The position numbers and the translations under genes are program-made. From Methylomonas albis (GTDB lineage Bacteria > Pseudomonadota > Gammaproteobacteria > Methylococcales > Methylomonadaceae), in assembly GCF_014850955.1 (NCBI RefSeq), contig NZ_JACXSS010000001.1, positions 2,108,001 to 2,172,000 on the forward strand: a stretch of 64,000 nt of DNA, written 5' to 3'. Position 1 is the first letter of the stretch, and each line of letters starts with the position of its first letter. This document shows positions 18,707 to 29,302 of this stretch, in pieces. A model generated the notes under the pieces. That model worked only from the letters and a program-made list of their open reading frames with translations. It ran no database searches and had not been told where the DNA came from.

Positions 18707-18931
18707 GGGGCGATCCTCAATGCTAAAGGTTTATAGGTAATGTGTTCCGTGGTCGGTCGTTATCACGTTGGCATTCGTCAAATCGGCTGGAGCAACGGTT
18801 GGCCGAAACGATGGTGTTGCCTTTACGCGCCTTTTCAGGTGGGAAAAGGCAGCCCTTTTATCTAGCGGCAAAGCTTGTCTCCATGGCGAAGAGAACACCA
18901 TTTCACTCGGCTCAGCCCGTTGTGGCGTAAG

Positions 18932-19237
18932 TTAAAACGGAATCTCCGGCGACGGACGGGCTACGCCGCCGCCGTAAACGTCGTAAGTCACATCGGTGCT
19001 TTGCGAGACCTTGATCTGCATCCGGGCGTAGCCGAGCGAACCCAGGCCGACGTCGAGTTTTTTGTAATCGAAGCCGTTCAGGGTTTGCTTTTGCCGGTCG
19101 AAACCGAGCCAGCCGTAACCGTAACGCACCTTGATTTGCGCGCCGGCTGGGGCTTTGAAAAACGCTACGCCGTTGGCGTTCCAGAATGACTCGACGGTAC
19201 GCCAGTCGCCTTTAGTGATTTGTTTGGTTTTGATCAT
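18932..19237 (-). CDS. Small conserved-looking protein inside the Tc locus
   Basis: A 101-residue protein of unrecognised family placed between TcBC and TcA on the same strand, with a clear ribosome-binding site (AAGGAAGCAATC) before its ATG. It is rich in Gly, Tyr and Val with alternating hydrophobic residues (GAQIKVRYGYGWLGFDRQKQ), which suggests a beta-sheet domain. It has no signal peptide and no Cys. Its position suggests an accessory of the toxin complex, for example a chaperone, release factor or surface-binding part, but nothing in the sequence proves it. Confidence 0.7.
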   Translation of the reverse strand: MIKTKQITKGDWRTVESFWNANGVAFFKAPAGAQIKVRYGYGWLGFDRQKQTLNGFDYKKLDVGLGSLGYARMQIKVSQSTDVTYDVYGGGVARPSPEIPF

Positions 19238-19431
19238 GATTGCTTCCTTTTCAAGGATATGTTTTTGTAATTTATGTGTGGACAGAAATACTTGTCCGGT
19301 TTTTACTACGGATCATTCGGCGGGCCCATTTCATGGTTCCGTTCCACGCGAGCTGTTTCGACCCTCTTTTGCTGGCCGGTATATTCTTCCCGTTCGTAAT
19401 GTTGTTTAACTTTTTATGCTTCCCACGTTCC

Positions 19432-19510
19432 CCGTGGTACCCCATACAAGGACGCTGGAGCGTCCCAAACCGCTGAGCAGCTCGACCTGCGTTCCCTCGC
19501 AGAGCGAGAG
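19432..19510. repeat. REP-like palindromic intergenic repeat
   Basis: Between TcBC and the 101-residue gene, a cluster of short palindromes appears: GGACGCTGGAGCGTCC (19450-19465) and GTTCCCTCGC...GCGAGAGAAC close by. This has the look of a dispersed extragenic repeat. It is non-coding and separates the toxin tip from the next gene. Short ORFs across it have no support. Confidence 0.5.
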
Positions 19511-19530
19511 AACAATAGAAGAGGCTCATG

Positions 19531-22500
19531 TCAAAACAGGTCATAAAATGATCTAACCGCTTTCGCGCCTTGTTCTAGTATCCAATCATTGACTGCTTTG
19601 GGATCATTTGTAATAAGTTGAACTTCGATGTTCACGTTATCCAGACCTACGCTCTTTACGGGCTGTTCGATGTACGGTGTCTGCTTAATGACCCATCCCT
19701 TTGCCAATTTACCTTCTGCTTCCGTTACCTCTTGAATTCCGTGAATTACATACCAGGTATTCGGTTCCTTCTGTATTGCCCCAGGTATAAGATTCGCCTG
19801 TCCTGTGGACCAATAGGATGCTATCCCGTCTTTAGTTGTGATAAGTCTATTTCCGTAGTAGATACCCGGCTGGGTATTGGGAGGGGTAAAGGCTCTGTTC
19901 AAGGCTCGTCCTAAAAAAACAGCCGCTAAATCGACTGCTGCATCCTTGGGGTGACCGGTTGCCGAATGATAAATGGATAGCGACAACCCACAATATTCAG
20001 GCACTAACAAGCATCCCATAGTCGCCATTTTGGTAAGTTGTTTTTTCGGATCCAACCTTTCGGCGTGTTCTCGTTTCGCTGCGTCTCTGTCTTCTCGCTT
20101 TGTATACGTTCTGCCATCCGTACCCATTCGCAATTGGTTTTCATCGGATTCAGCCGCTTTAATCTTCGAAGAGATTGCTTGGGATACTGTGTCATTGTGA
20201 ATATCGTTGATTAACTTCTGGACATTTTTATCAACACCGTAACCACCGGTGTTAAACGACATCGTATTGGCCCAATCCCTGAGGGAAATATTGCTGCACT
20301 CCAACCCTGTACTAAGTTCGTGGAGTGAAATTTGTTTGTCATAATTGGTATCTAAGCTTTTATTTGTATCTGAAATATCTGTTCCGGTAAGGTCTCTGAA
20401 ATTGATTGGATTACTTTTACAGTATTGATACAGGTTGATTCCGCCATTGATTCCAATCGGATCGGAATTTATCCACCTGACTACCCACGCCGCGTAATAC
20501 CTAGCCGCGTGGTAATTCAAGCCGCTTTCCTCATCCCTCTCCTTGCCGGTAAACCGGTAACGCTTTCTGGCAAAACTGCCGAAACTGGTTTCCCCATAAG
20601 GGGTATATTCCTCGCTGTTCAGCCAGCTTCCGTCGCCAGCTATCACCACGTGGCTACTGCCCAGATGGTCGCCCAGGTGGTATTTGACGGCCGGAGTGGT
20701 GTCGTCCGGGAACGGCGTGCCGACTCTGACCAGCGCGATGCGCGACTGATCGTCCATCACGTGCAGGGTGTTGTTTTCCTGCACGGCCGCTCCCTGCGCC
20801 GAACGGTGGTATTCGAACAGGCCGCCGATGTAGACGGTGACGGTGTATTGGCCACCTTGCTTACGGGTTAGTTTTTTCACCCGTATGCCGCCAGCGTCGT
20901 AAAGGTATTGCGCATGCACCGACGGTTCGCTGCCGACAACCTGGGTGCGGAAGGCTTTCAGGCGGTCGCTGTGGTCCCAGTCGAACAGGCGGGTTTGATG
21001 CTCTGATAGTATGTTGCCGTTGGCGTCGTGGGCGTAGCGGTAGATGTTTTGGCCGATCGTCACCGTGTCCAGGCGGTTGTTGCCGGCGGCCGTGGCGAAC
21101 AAACGGTTGCGATTGCCATCGGCGAGTTGATGCTTCAGCTCAAGCATATTGCCCAGCGCATCGTAGCGATACTGTTGGCTGTAAGCGCGGGTGCGGGTCA
21201 GGTCGGTGCTAAGCGGTTGATCCAGCCAGGGCGGCGCGTCCGGGGCCTGATCGCATTCGCGGCCGCTGGCGGAGAGTAGGCGGTAGATCGGGTCGTAGGC
21301 AAACTGGCGTAATAAAGCATTGCCAGACGCCAGCAATTGCGCCAAGGCGGTGTCGCTGGCCGTGGCGGCGGCCGGATTGTTGAGGATACCGCTGCCTTGG
21401 GCGCGATCTTCGATTTGCAGGATGTTGCCGACCAGATCGTAGCGGTAGACAAAGTCCTGCAAGGCCTCGCCATTCGGTTGATAGCGGTCAGGCTGCGGTT
21501 GGCTGTAGCGTTCGGAACGCAGACGCAGCAAGCGAAAGGTCTTGTCGTCGTAGGCATAACGGCTCATCACGCCGTTGCCGTAGGCCACCAATACCCGTTG
21601 GCCCTTGGCGCTGTAAGCAATTTGCTGCACGAAAAGTTGGCCGTTGAGTTTGACTTGCGCCAAGCCGCCGGCGCGGTTGTAGATCGGCAATAATTCTTGG
21701 CGCTGGCCGGTAACGTCTTTGGGGTACTGCATACGCTTGATGCGGTTCAAGGCATCGAAGCGCGAGCTGGTTTCGTAGACGGTGGCGTCCAGCAGGGTTT
21801 GCGCATGTGCGGCCAGCGTCACGCCGGCCGGTGCCTGCCAGTCGATACGAAAGGCGTTGATGGCCCAGTTGCGTTCGGCGCCATTCTGGTAGGCACTCAG
21901 TAAAACCGCATCGCTGAGGGTTTGCCGGCTTTGGCTAAGCGGATTGCCTTTGAAGTCGTATCCCGGCACGCTAACCAGACCGGCTTCGTCGTAATGTTGA
22001 AACAGCTTGCCGAGCAGATTAAGCTGCCGCGCCTGATCCACGTTCAAGCCGGAGTCGGGCCGGTCGCCGTAAATCAGCAACTGTCTTAGCGTCATGGGTT
22101 GATTCACACCATCGCGCGCCCACAGCCGATTTGGCCGGTTGCCTTCGTCGTAGCCGTTCAAAATTAATGCGCCCTTGCTGTCGCGGCTTTCCAGGGGATT
22201 ACCGATGGCGTCCAGCACCGTGCGCCGCAAACCGGCGTCGATGCTGGCGTTACGCCAGGGCCGGTTAGCCAGATCGTAAGCGTAACGGAAAGCCACCCGG
22301 CCCAGCGCGTCGGTGACGCTGAGCAGGTTGCCGCGAATGTCATAACGGGAGCGGGTGATATGCCAATCGGTTTGCGGATCGGCGCCGTTACGCGCCGTGG
22401 TTTGCACGGTGCGGCCCAGCGCGTCGATGACGATGCTGGCCGGGGTGTTCCAATGGTTTTGGAAGGTTTGCGACGAACCGGCATGGGTGCGGCCGGCGTT

Positions 22501-25500
22501 GTCGTTGGCGTCATAGGTGTAGGCTTCCCACGGAGTCGGCGCAAACTGTTTGGGATTGGCCAAGTCGGCAGGGATCCCGTAAAGCACCCGCTGTTCGGAG
22601 CCGTCCGGATTGAGGGTGCGGATCACCTGGCCGCGCGGATCGTGAAGCATCACGGCTTTTTGCCCGAGTTGCGCGTCGCCGGGTGCGGCGTATAGCCAGC
22701 CCTGGCTATAAAACGGTTCATATTTTTCGACCACCCGGCCTTTGTTGTCGTAAACCTGCCAGCCGCTGACCAAGACATTGGGATTGTTGTTGTCGTTGTT
22801 GCTGATGCCGGTAAAGGCCAGTTTGCTGCCGGCGTCATCATTTACATCAACCGGTAAAATCCCGCCGCCGAAGGTGGCGTTGCCGAAGCGGATTTCTTCG
22901 GATTGCACGCGGGTTTGCAGCAAGCGGCCGAAGCCGTCGGAATATTCGATGGTTTCGATATATTCGTCTCGCCGCGGCAGCGGTATGTCTACATCGCTGT
23001 CGTGATGTTGATATTGTTTGCTGCGTACCGACACCGGTTGGCCGCGTTGACTGAAGGCCAGCAGGTCGTAGCTAAGCTCCATGCCGGGCCGGTTGCGGTC
23101 GCCTTCCACGATGTTGGATTTTCCCTGAACCAGCGAGGCGCTCAGCAAGCCCAGCGGTGTGAAGCGGAAACGGCGGATGTTGAGATTGGCATCCATCACG
23201 ACAGCCGGTTGCAGCACCCGGTAATCGTAAGTGGCCTGGGTTTTTAAGCCCAAGGGATCGATGACTTGTTGCGGCAGCAGGGCGTAAGCATCGTAGCCTA
23301 TGATGGTGCGCCGACCCAGCGGATCGTGTTGTTGCAGCAGCAAGCCACGGCCCTTGCCATTAGCACCGCTGACTTGAAAGTCGTATAAATGTCTGGCGGC
23401 AATGACGAAAAAGCCCGGCGCGGAAATCGCTCCGGCACCGCTTTTGCGATAGATATATCCGGCTTGCGCGGCCAGTTTGCGAAACTCGGCGGGGTATTCA
23501 TCCGTCCAGGCCGGCGCGCCGGGTTTTAGGTACAGCGGTAATTCCGGTGGATTTTGCACACTGTCGCCGCTGCGATACAGCTCAGCTAGCAAGGCATCGT
23601 CCATGACCAGTTGTTCCGCACGCACTAACGCGCCGAAGTCGCCGAGCTGGCCGAACGGCAGACCCTGGAAGCCGGGACCGTCGTAAAAATTCAGGGTTTG
23701 GCCTATCAGTTGCTTGGCTGTGCTGCCGGCTTTCACTGCCTCCCAAAGCGCGAACACTGTGGTTTTGCCGTCGTTGATGATTTCGTAGCTGCTGATCTTG
23801 GCGACTTTGTCGATCAAATAACGCTGGGCGTCGTCACGTTGCAGATAGCTGGTTTCGCTAAAACTGGCCAAATACGGTTCGGCGTTGGCTGTAGCCAGCC
23901 GATAATCGCGGCCGCGCGGCACCGCCACACTGAGTTGCGACTTTAAGCGGCCGTATTGATCGTAATCGCCCATCAAACTGAGTTGCGTCATCGGTTCGGC
24001 GCCGCGTTCCCATTGGGTGGTGCGTTGCGCTAAGCCAAAGCTGAAGAAAATCCCCCGGCGTGAGCTGTCGGCCGCTGGTGCGAGTTCTTCACGGACGCCT
24101 TGCTGCGCCTCGGTGACGGTGTAAGGTCGATTTTGGCGATCGCTACCGTCCAGCGCATACAACTCGGTACGCAGCACGCTGCCGCGCAAAGTTCGCAAAG
24201 CATCGCGCTTACGGCGGCGCGGCAGGGCATGCAGTTGTGCGGCCATCGCTGCCGGACGGGATAAGACGGCCGGATCGCCGGGCCAATATTCCTTGCTATA
24301 ATCCAATTCCTCCCAATCGCCGAATTCATCGCCAACCGGACCCTGATGAAACCAGGTGCGGGTTTCCAGCGGTGGAGAAAACTGTTGGTCGGTCACAGCA
24401 TTGAACAACTGCTGGTTGTGCAGGCCGCTGCCGTGAAAGTCGGCAAAGGTTTCGGTATCGCGCTGGTCGACGCGGCCAAAGCCGCGAAACTCGCGCTCGG
24501 CACCGTCCCAATAGCCATGATGATAGGTGTATGAAGTGCTGAGTTTGCCTTGCGATATCTGGTCGACTACTTCGACTTTGGCAACCACTTGCACGGGAAA
24601 CGGCAGCGGGGTTTGCCAGCGGCTGGCCGGACGTTGTTGATCGTCCAAATAGAATTGGGTAGACGGCGCATAACCGACTCGAGTCAGCGATCCCATGTGA
24701 TTGTTCATTTGATTCAGCAAATAGGGTTTGCTGCCGCCGCTGAAATCCAGAAAATGCATCCGCGGTCGATTCGTACCATCGGCGTCTTTACTCCACAGCA
24801 GGCCGCGATTGCCGCTGCCCAATAGATCTACCAGCCGTACCGCATCCATATCAGACACCGGCGGCGTGCCGGCAATTTCAATAACCTCGCTCCAGCCATT
24901 GCCGCCTTGGTTGATCCATAGCAGCACTTTGCGATCATCGACATAAACCATATCCGCCAGACCGTCGCCGTCGATGTCGTCGATCAGGATACGTTTGGGG
25001 TCGTAGCCGTAGGGTAGGCGCGGGTTGTTGCGCATCAGCACGCGCTTACCCCAGGCGCCGTAACCCAGATTGGGCCAGTATTCGACGTGACCATCGTGAA
25101 CCAGCGCCACGTCTTGCAGACCATCGCCGCTGAAGTCGCCCCATTTGATCCGCGGATCGGAGAAGTTGAGGTTGGGAAAATCTTCCAGTGCTTGACGTTC
25201 CACCCAGCGGCTGTTGTGCCAGCCTTTTTTGGCATCGTTGAAAAAGCATTCCAGTCGGGCTCCGGAGCGGATGGCGTCGGTGACGCCATCACCGGTCAGG
25301 TCGACAAGTTTAACGTTCGGATCGGCAAGATCGAAGCTGGGCGCGAATTCGTAGCGCTGAAATGACTTGCGATCCCAGAGGCCATCGAAGCGCAACGGAA
25401 AATAACCGGACAATCCCTCGTGATGTACGAGCAAGTCGATACGGCCGTCGCCGTCGGCATCGATCATTTGTACGCCGGGATCGGCAAGTTGCATGCCCGT

Positions 25501-26664
25501 CGGCGCTTCGGTCATCAGCTTGGGTTGATCGAATTGGCCGTTGCCGAGATTGCGCCAATAACGCACCACGCCGTTCATCTCCAGAATATCCGGCAGACCG
25601 TTGCCGAACAAATCGGCCAGTTCAAATTCCGGACGTGCCAATGAACCTGCTGGGAGTGCGCCGTTTATCGCGATAAATTTTTGTTGGTGCGGGATGAAGC
25701 CGCTGTAAGCGAATTCCAGTGGCGGCAGAAATTCCGAGTTCGCGCCATCGTGGCCTTCCACGCGCACTTGGTGCAGCAACGACGCCTTGTTCAGCGGCAA
25801 ATCAGCGCCGGTTTGTTGGTCTAGGTAATCCAGATGATAAGTGCGGGTCAAGCGCTCTTGTTCTGCTTGCGTGTAAACCAGAATTTGCTTACAGCGGCGC
25901 ACGGTGCGGATTTCAAAACCCGCTCGGTATTCGGAAAAAGGGTCCGGACGTTGTTCGTAAACAAACTTCACCCGGACCAGGAACTGCGGATTGGCCGGAT
26001 CGCCGTAATCCGCATAGCGTACTTCCGCTAAATACAATTGATCCCAGCGATGCGGACCATCGGTTTGCTGGGCGTCGCGCTCGTAGAGGTAGTCAATGCG
26101 GTTGCCGAACACGTCTACCGTGCGGCTAAGTTTCCAGGCAAACACCCGTTCGACATGGTCCGGATCGGCGAGCGCCGCTGGGTCAAGACCGGCAGTTGCA
26201 GGCGTACCGTAAAAACTGCTGAGGCCATCCTTGCTTTCCACTTTCCAGTAGTTTTGCGCTGCATCGCGGTGATGAATGATGCGCGCGAACAGGCCTTCGG
26301 TGCGAGGGCGGTAGCGCGTTAACGTAGTCTGCACATCGACCGCCACCAAATCCTCGGCGCCGGACAATACGAAGGTATCTTGCTGATCGTCGTAGCGGGG
26401 GAGGCCGTCCGAGGTTTTGCGCACCACGCCCGGTACGCTCAAACTCCAGCCCAGCCCGAATGGGCCGTTACCGTTGCCGGAGCTATAAACCAGGCTTAGA
26501 TCAGGTTGGAAGCCGTTGCGGCCAGCCGGCAACGCAATCGGCACGCTAAAATTTCCGGTGCCGGTGTGCAGGTCTGGCGAAAACTTCTCGCCGATGCCGT
26601 GTAAGGCCCCGCCGCCTTGCGGCAGGCCAATGATTTGGCTGGATGTGCCGGACTTGTTGCTCAT
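19531..26664 (-). CDS. TcB-TcC fusion toxin subunit (SpvB/RHS) with variable C-terminal tip
   Basis: A 2377-residue Tc cocoon protein. It begins with an SpvB-like region (GGALHGIGEKFSPDLHTGTGNFSVPIALP, residues about 14-43), then FG-GAP/beta-propeller repeats with DxDGDG motifs (IDADGDGRID), TcdB mid-domains, and many RHS/YD repeats. The RHS core ends near residue 2095 (YHLGDHLGSSHVV; TGKERDEESGLNYHAARYY; NLYQYCKSNPINF). In such proteins the shell holds a C-terminal toxin that TcA injects. The final roughly 281 residues are visibly AT-richer and unfamiliar, opening with an EF-hand-like calcium loop (DTNYDKQISLHE). TcB and TcC are fused here, as in some other Tc systems. The start at 26664 has only a weak ribosome-binding site. 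Confidence 0.92.
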   Translation of the reverse strand: MSNKSGTSSQIIGLPQGGGALHGIGEKFSPDLHTGTGNFSVPIALPAGRNGFQPDLSLVYSSGNGNGPFGLGWSLSVPGVVRKTSDGLPRYDDQQDTFVLSGAEDLVAVDVQTTLTRYRPRTEGLFARIIHHRDAAQNYWKVESKDGLSSFYGTPATAGLDPAALADPDHVERVFAWKLSRTVDVFGNRIDYLYERDAQQTDGPHRWDQLYLAEVRYADYGDPANPQFLVRVKFVYEQRPDPFSEYRAGFEIRTVRRCKQILVYTQAEQERLTRTYHLDYLDQQTGADLPLNKASLLHQVRVEGHDGANSEFLPPLEFAYSGFIPHQQKFIAINGALPAGSLARPEFELADLFGNGLPDILEMNGVVRYWRNLGNGQFDQPKLMTEAPTGMQLADPGVQMIDADGDGRIDLLVHHEGLSGYFPLRFDGLWDRKSFQRYEFAPSFDLADPNVKLVDLTGDGVTDAIRSGARLECFFNDAKKGWHNSRWVERQALEDFPNLNFSDPRIKWGDFSGDGLQDVALVHDGHVEYWPNLGYGAWGKRVLMRNNPRLPYGYDPKRILIDDIDGDGLADMVYVDDRKVLLWINQGGNGWSEVIEIAGTPPVSDMDAVRLVDLLGSGNRGLLWSKDADGTNRPRMHFLDFSGGSKPYLLNQMNNHMGSLTRVGYAPSTQFYLDDQQRPASRWQTPLPFPVQVVAKVEVVDQISQGKLSTSYTYHHGYWDGAEREFRGFGRVDQRDTETFADFHGSGLHNQQLFNAVTDQQFSPPLETRTWFHQGPVGDEFGDWEELDYSKEYWPGDPAVLSRPAAMAAQLHALPRRRKRDALRTLRGSVLRTELYALDGSDRQNRPYTVTEAQQGVREELAPAADSSRRGIFFSFGLAQRTTQWERGAEPMTQLSLMGDYDQYGRLKSQLSVAVPRGRDYRLATANAEPYLASFSETSYLQRDDAQRYLIDKVAKISSYEIINDGKTTVFALWEAVKAGSTAKQLIGQTLNFYDGPGFQGLPFGQLGDFGALVRAEQLVMDDALLAELYRSGDSVQNPPELPLYLKPGAPAWTDEYPAEFRKLAAQAGYIYRKSGAGAISAPGFFVIAARHLYDFQVSGANGKGRGLLLQQHDPLGRRTIIGYDAYALLPQQVIDPLGLKTQATYDYRVLQPAVVMDANLNIRRFRFTPLGLLSASLVQGKSNIVEGDRNRPGMELSYDLLAFSQRGQPVSVRSKQYQHHDSDVDIPLPRRDEYIETIEYSDGFGRLLQTRVQSEEIRFGNATFGGGILPVDVNDDAGSKLAFTGISNNDNNNPNVLVSGWQVYDNKGRVVEKYEPFYSQGWLYAAPGDAQLGQKAVMLHDPRGQVIRTLNPDGSEQRVLYGIPADLANPKQFAPTPWEAYTYDANDNAGRTHAGSSQTFQNHWNTPASIVIDALGRTVQTTARNGADPQTDWHITRSRYDIRGNLLSVTDALGRVAFRYAYDLANRPWRNASIDAGLRRTVLDAIGNPLESRDSKGALILNGYDEGNRPNRLWARDGVNQPMTLRQLLIYGDRPDSGLNVDQARQLNLLGKLFQHYDEAGLVSVPGYDFKGNPLSQSRQTLSDAVLLSAYQNGAERNWAINAFRIDWQAPAGVTLAAHAQTLLDATVYETSSRFDALNRIKRMQYPKDVTGQRQELLPIYNRAGGLAQVKLNGQLFVQQIAYSAKGQRVLVAYGNGVMSRYAYDDKTFRLLRLRSERYSQPQPDRYQPNGEALQDFVYRYDLVGNILQIEDRAQGSGILNNPAAATASDTALAQLLASGNALLRQFAYDPIYRLLSASGRECDQAPDAPPWLDQPLSTDLTRTRAYSQQYRYDALGNMLELKHQLADGNRNRLFATAAGNNRLDTVTIGQNIYRYAHDANGNILSEHQTRLFDWDHSDRLKAFRTQVVGSEPSVHAQYLYDAGGIRVKKLTRKQGGQYTVTVYIGGLFEYHRSAQGAAVQENNTLHVMDDQSRIALVRVGTPFPDDTTPAVKYHLGDHLGSSHVVIAGDGSWLNSEEYTPYGETSFGSFARKRYRFTGKERDEESGLNYHAARYYAAWVVRWINSDPIGINGGINLYQYCKSNPINFRDLTGTDISDTNKSLDTNYDKQISLHELSTGLECSNISLRDWANTMSFNTGGYGVDKNVQKLINDIHNDTVSQAISSKIKAAESDENQLRMGTDGRTYTKREDRDAAKREHAERLDPKKQLTKMATMGCLLVPEYCGLSLSIYHSATGHPKDAAVDLAAVFLGRALNRAFTPPNTQPGIYYGNRLITTKDGIASYWSTGQANLIPGAIQKEPNTWYVIHGIQEVTEAEGKLAKGWVIKQTPYIEQPVKSVGLDNVNIEVQLITNDPKAVNDWILEQGAKAVRSFYDLF

Positions 26665-26784
26665 ATGCTTAGCACCAGAATTGATTTTTGGGTTAAAAAA
26701 TCGCTTGCAGCGCTTGATACAGGCTCATGTGGCGCCACCGATTTGCGTTGAGTATTAGTTTACAGGGGACGTTAGAGCGTTTCG

Positions 26785-26800
26785 CCCTCCGCGCGGAGGG
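26785..26800. repeat. 16-bp GC palindrome upstream of TcBC
   Basis: CCCTCCGCGCGGAGGG is a perfect palindrome about 120 bp upstream of the TcBC start. It may be a hairpin or a protein-binding site for Tc control. It also fits a common extragenic repeat. Confidence 0.45.
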
Positions 26801-27028
26801 TAGTTCAGAACTTGCCGGCAGTGTTCGGCTATGAGGTGTTGTGGATTCTTCTTGTTGCTAGCCCGCGGTTTGCCACCAGAAATCTTTACGATTTTGTCGA
26901 TGATGCCGAGTGAGCGTCTTATGGGGGTGTGGGCTTGCTGTGATTAAGCGGTGGATTTCGGAACTATAGTAAATTTGCAAAGTCGTGTAATGGCCTGGAT
27001 CCAGTGCTACTGGATAGGAGTGATCATT

Positions 27029-27118
27029 ATGACAACAGTTAACAATGCCATAAAACTCTTCATATTTACCGTTTTGAGTGCGCTGCTATTGCGGAACATC
27101 ATGAAAGCACAACGCTAA
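27029..27118 (+). CDS. Possible 29-residue hydrophobic peptide
   Basis: The ATG at 27029 follows GGATAGGAG by about ten bases and opens a 29-codon frame with one hydrophobic stretch (AIKLFIFTVLSALLL) and a basic end (RNIMKAQR). It looks like a single-span membrane peptide. No relative is known to me, and chance is a fair alternative in this gene-poor gap. Confidence 0.2.
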   Translation: MTTVNNAIKLFIFTVLSALLLRNIMKAQR

Positions 27119-27543
27119 AAGTGTCATTACAAACCGAGGACGAAGCTGACGTGGAGCTTTACGATTACCACTCGGGTGTTACGTAAACCGACACGCTACA
27201 ACGTTTTATGGTCCATCGGCATTTAGATAACGTAGTTAAAGAGTCTGACGATAAACATTCGGAATCGACGCAGTTTAAGTAAACACGGCTGTGGAATTGC
27301 GCCGTTCCGACACTTACCGCCGCGACTTCGGCTAATACATACTAATTAGTGCTAGTCCGAAAAGCATCATTTTCAGCGCTGTCATCCGTCTGACTTTGGG
27401 GAATCCGGCTCTGTGCGACATTGTCCTCCTGCCAAACGAGCCGGTTTCCCAGTGCTTGAGGTGAAAGCCGCGCAAATTCCTGTCCTTTTTGCGTACTTTC
27501 GCCTGAGCATCGCAGCCCATGGTTGTTCCGGTTGCCAAATCGG

Positions 27544-29302
27544 TTACGCAGCGGATTTATTCTGCCAACCTTGTTTCGCCGCTCGTCGTCGTTTTTCGCG
27601 CGCTTGCTCTTGCTGCCAGAGGATGTCGCCGATACGATAGATGTTGCGTGCCACAACGGCCAATGCAACGTAGCGCTTAAAACCGGCGATGCCGTGGTCG
27701 GGGCATTGGTCTAGACCGTGTACTTCCAATGCATTGATGGCCGATTCGACGGCTGCATGGTGGCGGCGCGCTTGTTTGAACATCACACTGTGTTCGATAG
27801 CCCGGCGTTCTTGGGAAAGCTTGCCTTTGCGCGGCAGCACCACCTGATCCAACTGCTTTGCCAGATCCTGTTGGTTGGCGGGCGAATGAAAGCCTTTGTC
27901 AAAGCTGCAGGCCCGAAGGTCCGGAAACTTGTGCTGGGCATCCCGGATGATGGCGACCGCAACCTTGTCGTCCGTTTCGCCTGCCATCACCCGGTGGTGC
28001 AGGATGAATCGGTACTGGTCTTCCACCACGCCTACGCGCACACCCAGTTCGACGGGCACGCCGGCTTTGCCTTTACTGATCCATTCGGTATGCGGCTGGA
28101 ATAGGGAGAACACTTTTTCGGCATGCGGGATAACTTCGCCATGAATCACGCGCCGTTCGATCTGCTCGATCTGGCGCTCGGCATGGACGATAAAGCCTTG
28201 TATTTCCTCCAGGCATAGCGCATCGGGCCGAACGTGCTGCAAGAGGGTCAGTGTACGCCCGACTTTGTCCAGCTGTTTTCGGGCGCTTTCCAGCAGAGTT
28301 TGATGGGCTTGTTGCGCAGGATCAAGGGTAGTCCCTTCGGCCTCCTTCGCTTTGCAGCGCTTTTTCATTTGCGCAGCGCGCACCAGGCGCTTGAAGGTCT
28401 TGATGCTGTGCCGGTATTGCCGAAAGTCGCGGGGGCCCGCGGCCTCACACCCGCGTCCGATTAAGGTCAATATCTTACGCAGCGCGTCCAGTAGCAAGGT
28501 CATGTCGGTCGGATAATGCACGTTCGTCTCAACCACAAAGGAGTCGCACCGCCCACGCAGGGCTGCGCCGCCCTTTTTTACCAGGACGTGGCCCTCCTGC
28601 ACCACCAGCGTATTGATTTTGTCCAGCAATTCCGGCGTGAACAGCCTGAGGTTGTCCACGAGGCTTTGATAGCTGTATTGATGCTCGTTGAATGGTCCGT
28701 GCCCGAGCATTTGCCTGAGCGTCACGTGCTGGTTGACCAATTCGTGCAGGCGATCAGAATCCGCGTTCAAATCCAGCCGCAGCACCGCCGCTGAAAATCT
28801 TGGAAACGGAGCGATAGCGAAGTGAAGATTTTTAGTCCCCGATAGCCGTAGTGCTGGGCGGGTTTTTGCAGCGAAGCGGAGAAAACCTGCAAGGCATCGC
28901 GACAGGGCGTCAAGTCATGCGAGAGCCGATGTTTCGACCCCCTGTTGGGTCGAAACGAGGTGACGCGGACGAATCGGGGCCGCCGAAGGCATAAACTGCC
29001 AGCAAATTTTTCGCGCTGAAATCGGATGGGACCCATTTCAGCTTTACCGAAAAATGCTGGCGCTCTTGACAGACAAAAATATTCCACAACGGCATGCCGG
29101 GGCGTCCCAAAGCCTTGTCGATTTTCGGCAGCAGTTCGGATTCCAGCAAGGCAAACAGCGCTTCGCGCAGTGGCTGGTTCAGATACAGGTGCTGTAACCC
29201 GCATAACACCTTGGGAATGTCGTCCCGTGATTTTTTATCGAAGACAATCTCTGCAATGTCCACTTCACCCACGCTCATTTGTTCCGCTTTCACAACTCGC
29301 AT
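27544..29302 (-). pseudogene. ISNCY-family (ISDol1/IS1202-like) transposase, interrupted
   Basis: The N-terminal part (29302 to about 29069) reads SVGEVDIAEIVFDKKSRDDIPKVLCGLQ and GRPGMPLWNIFVC. The remainder (28785 to 27544) continues LRLDLNADSDRLHELVNQHVTLRQMLGHG, then GRCDSFVVETNVHYPTD and a long DDE-type domain ending QGWQNKSAA. These are consecutive parts of one ISNCY-type transposase separated by about 280 bp of foreign sequence that shifts the frame, so no full enzyme is made. Terminal inverted repeats were not recognised. It is the only clear IS gene in the window and lies next to the Tc island. Confidence 0.85.
28789..29068. mobile_element. 280-bp insertion splitting the transposase gene
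   Basis: Removing 28789-29068 restores a continuous transposase reading (FVC then A/V-LRLDLN). The inserted DNA is non-coding and palindrome-rich, for example GTTTCGACCC (28931-28940) against GGGTCGAAAC (28947-28956). The size and structure fit a small non-autonomous element or REP-type unit. No clear terminal repeats or target duplication were seen. Confidence 0.6.

Larger units (their letters stand above)
26665..27543. other. Gap upstream of the TcBC gene
   Basis: About 880 bp without a convincing protein gene. It must contain the TcBC promoter near 26700-26760. It also has a perfect GC palindrome at 26785-26800 and a possible 29-codon ORF at 27029. The right part (27320-27540) lies beyond the 3' end of the dead transposase and probably includes the insertion-sequence end, which I could not define. 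Confidence 0.5.
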
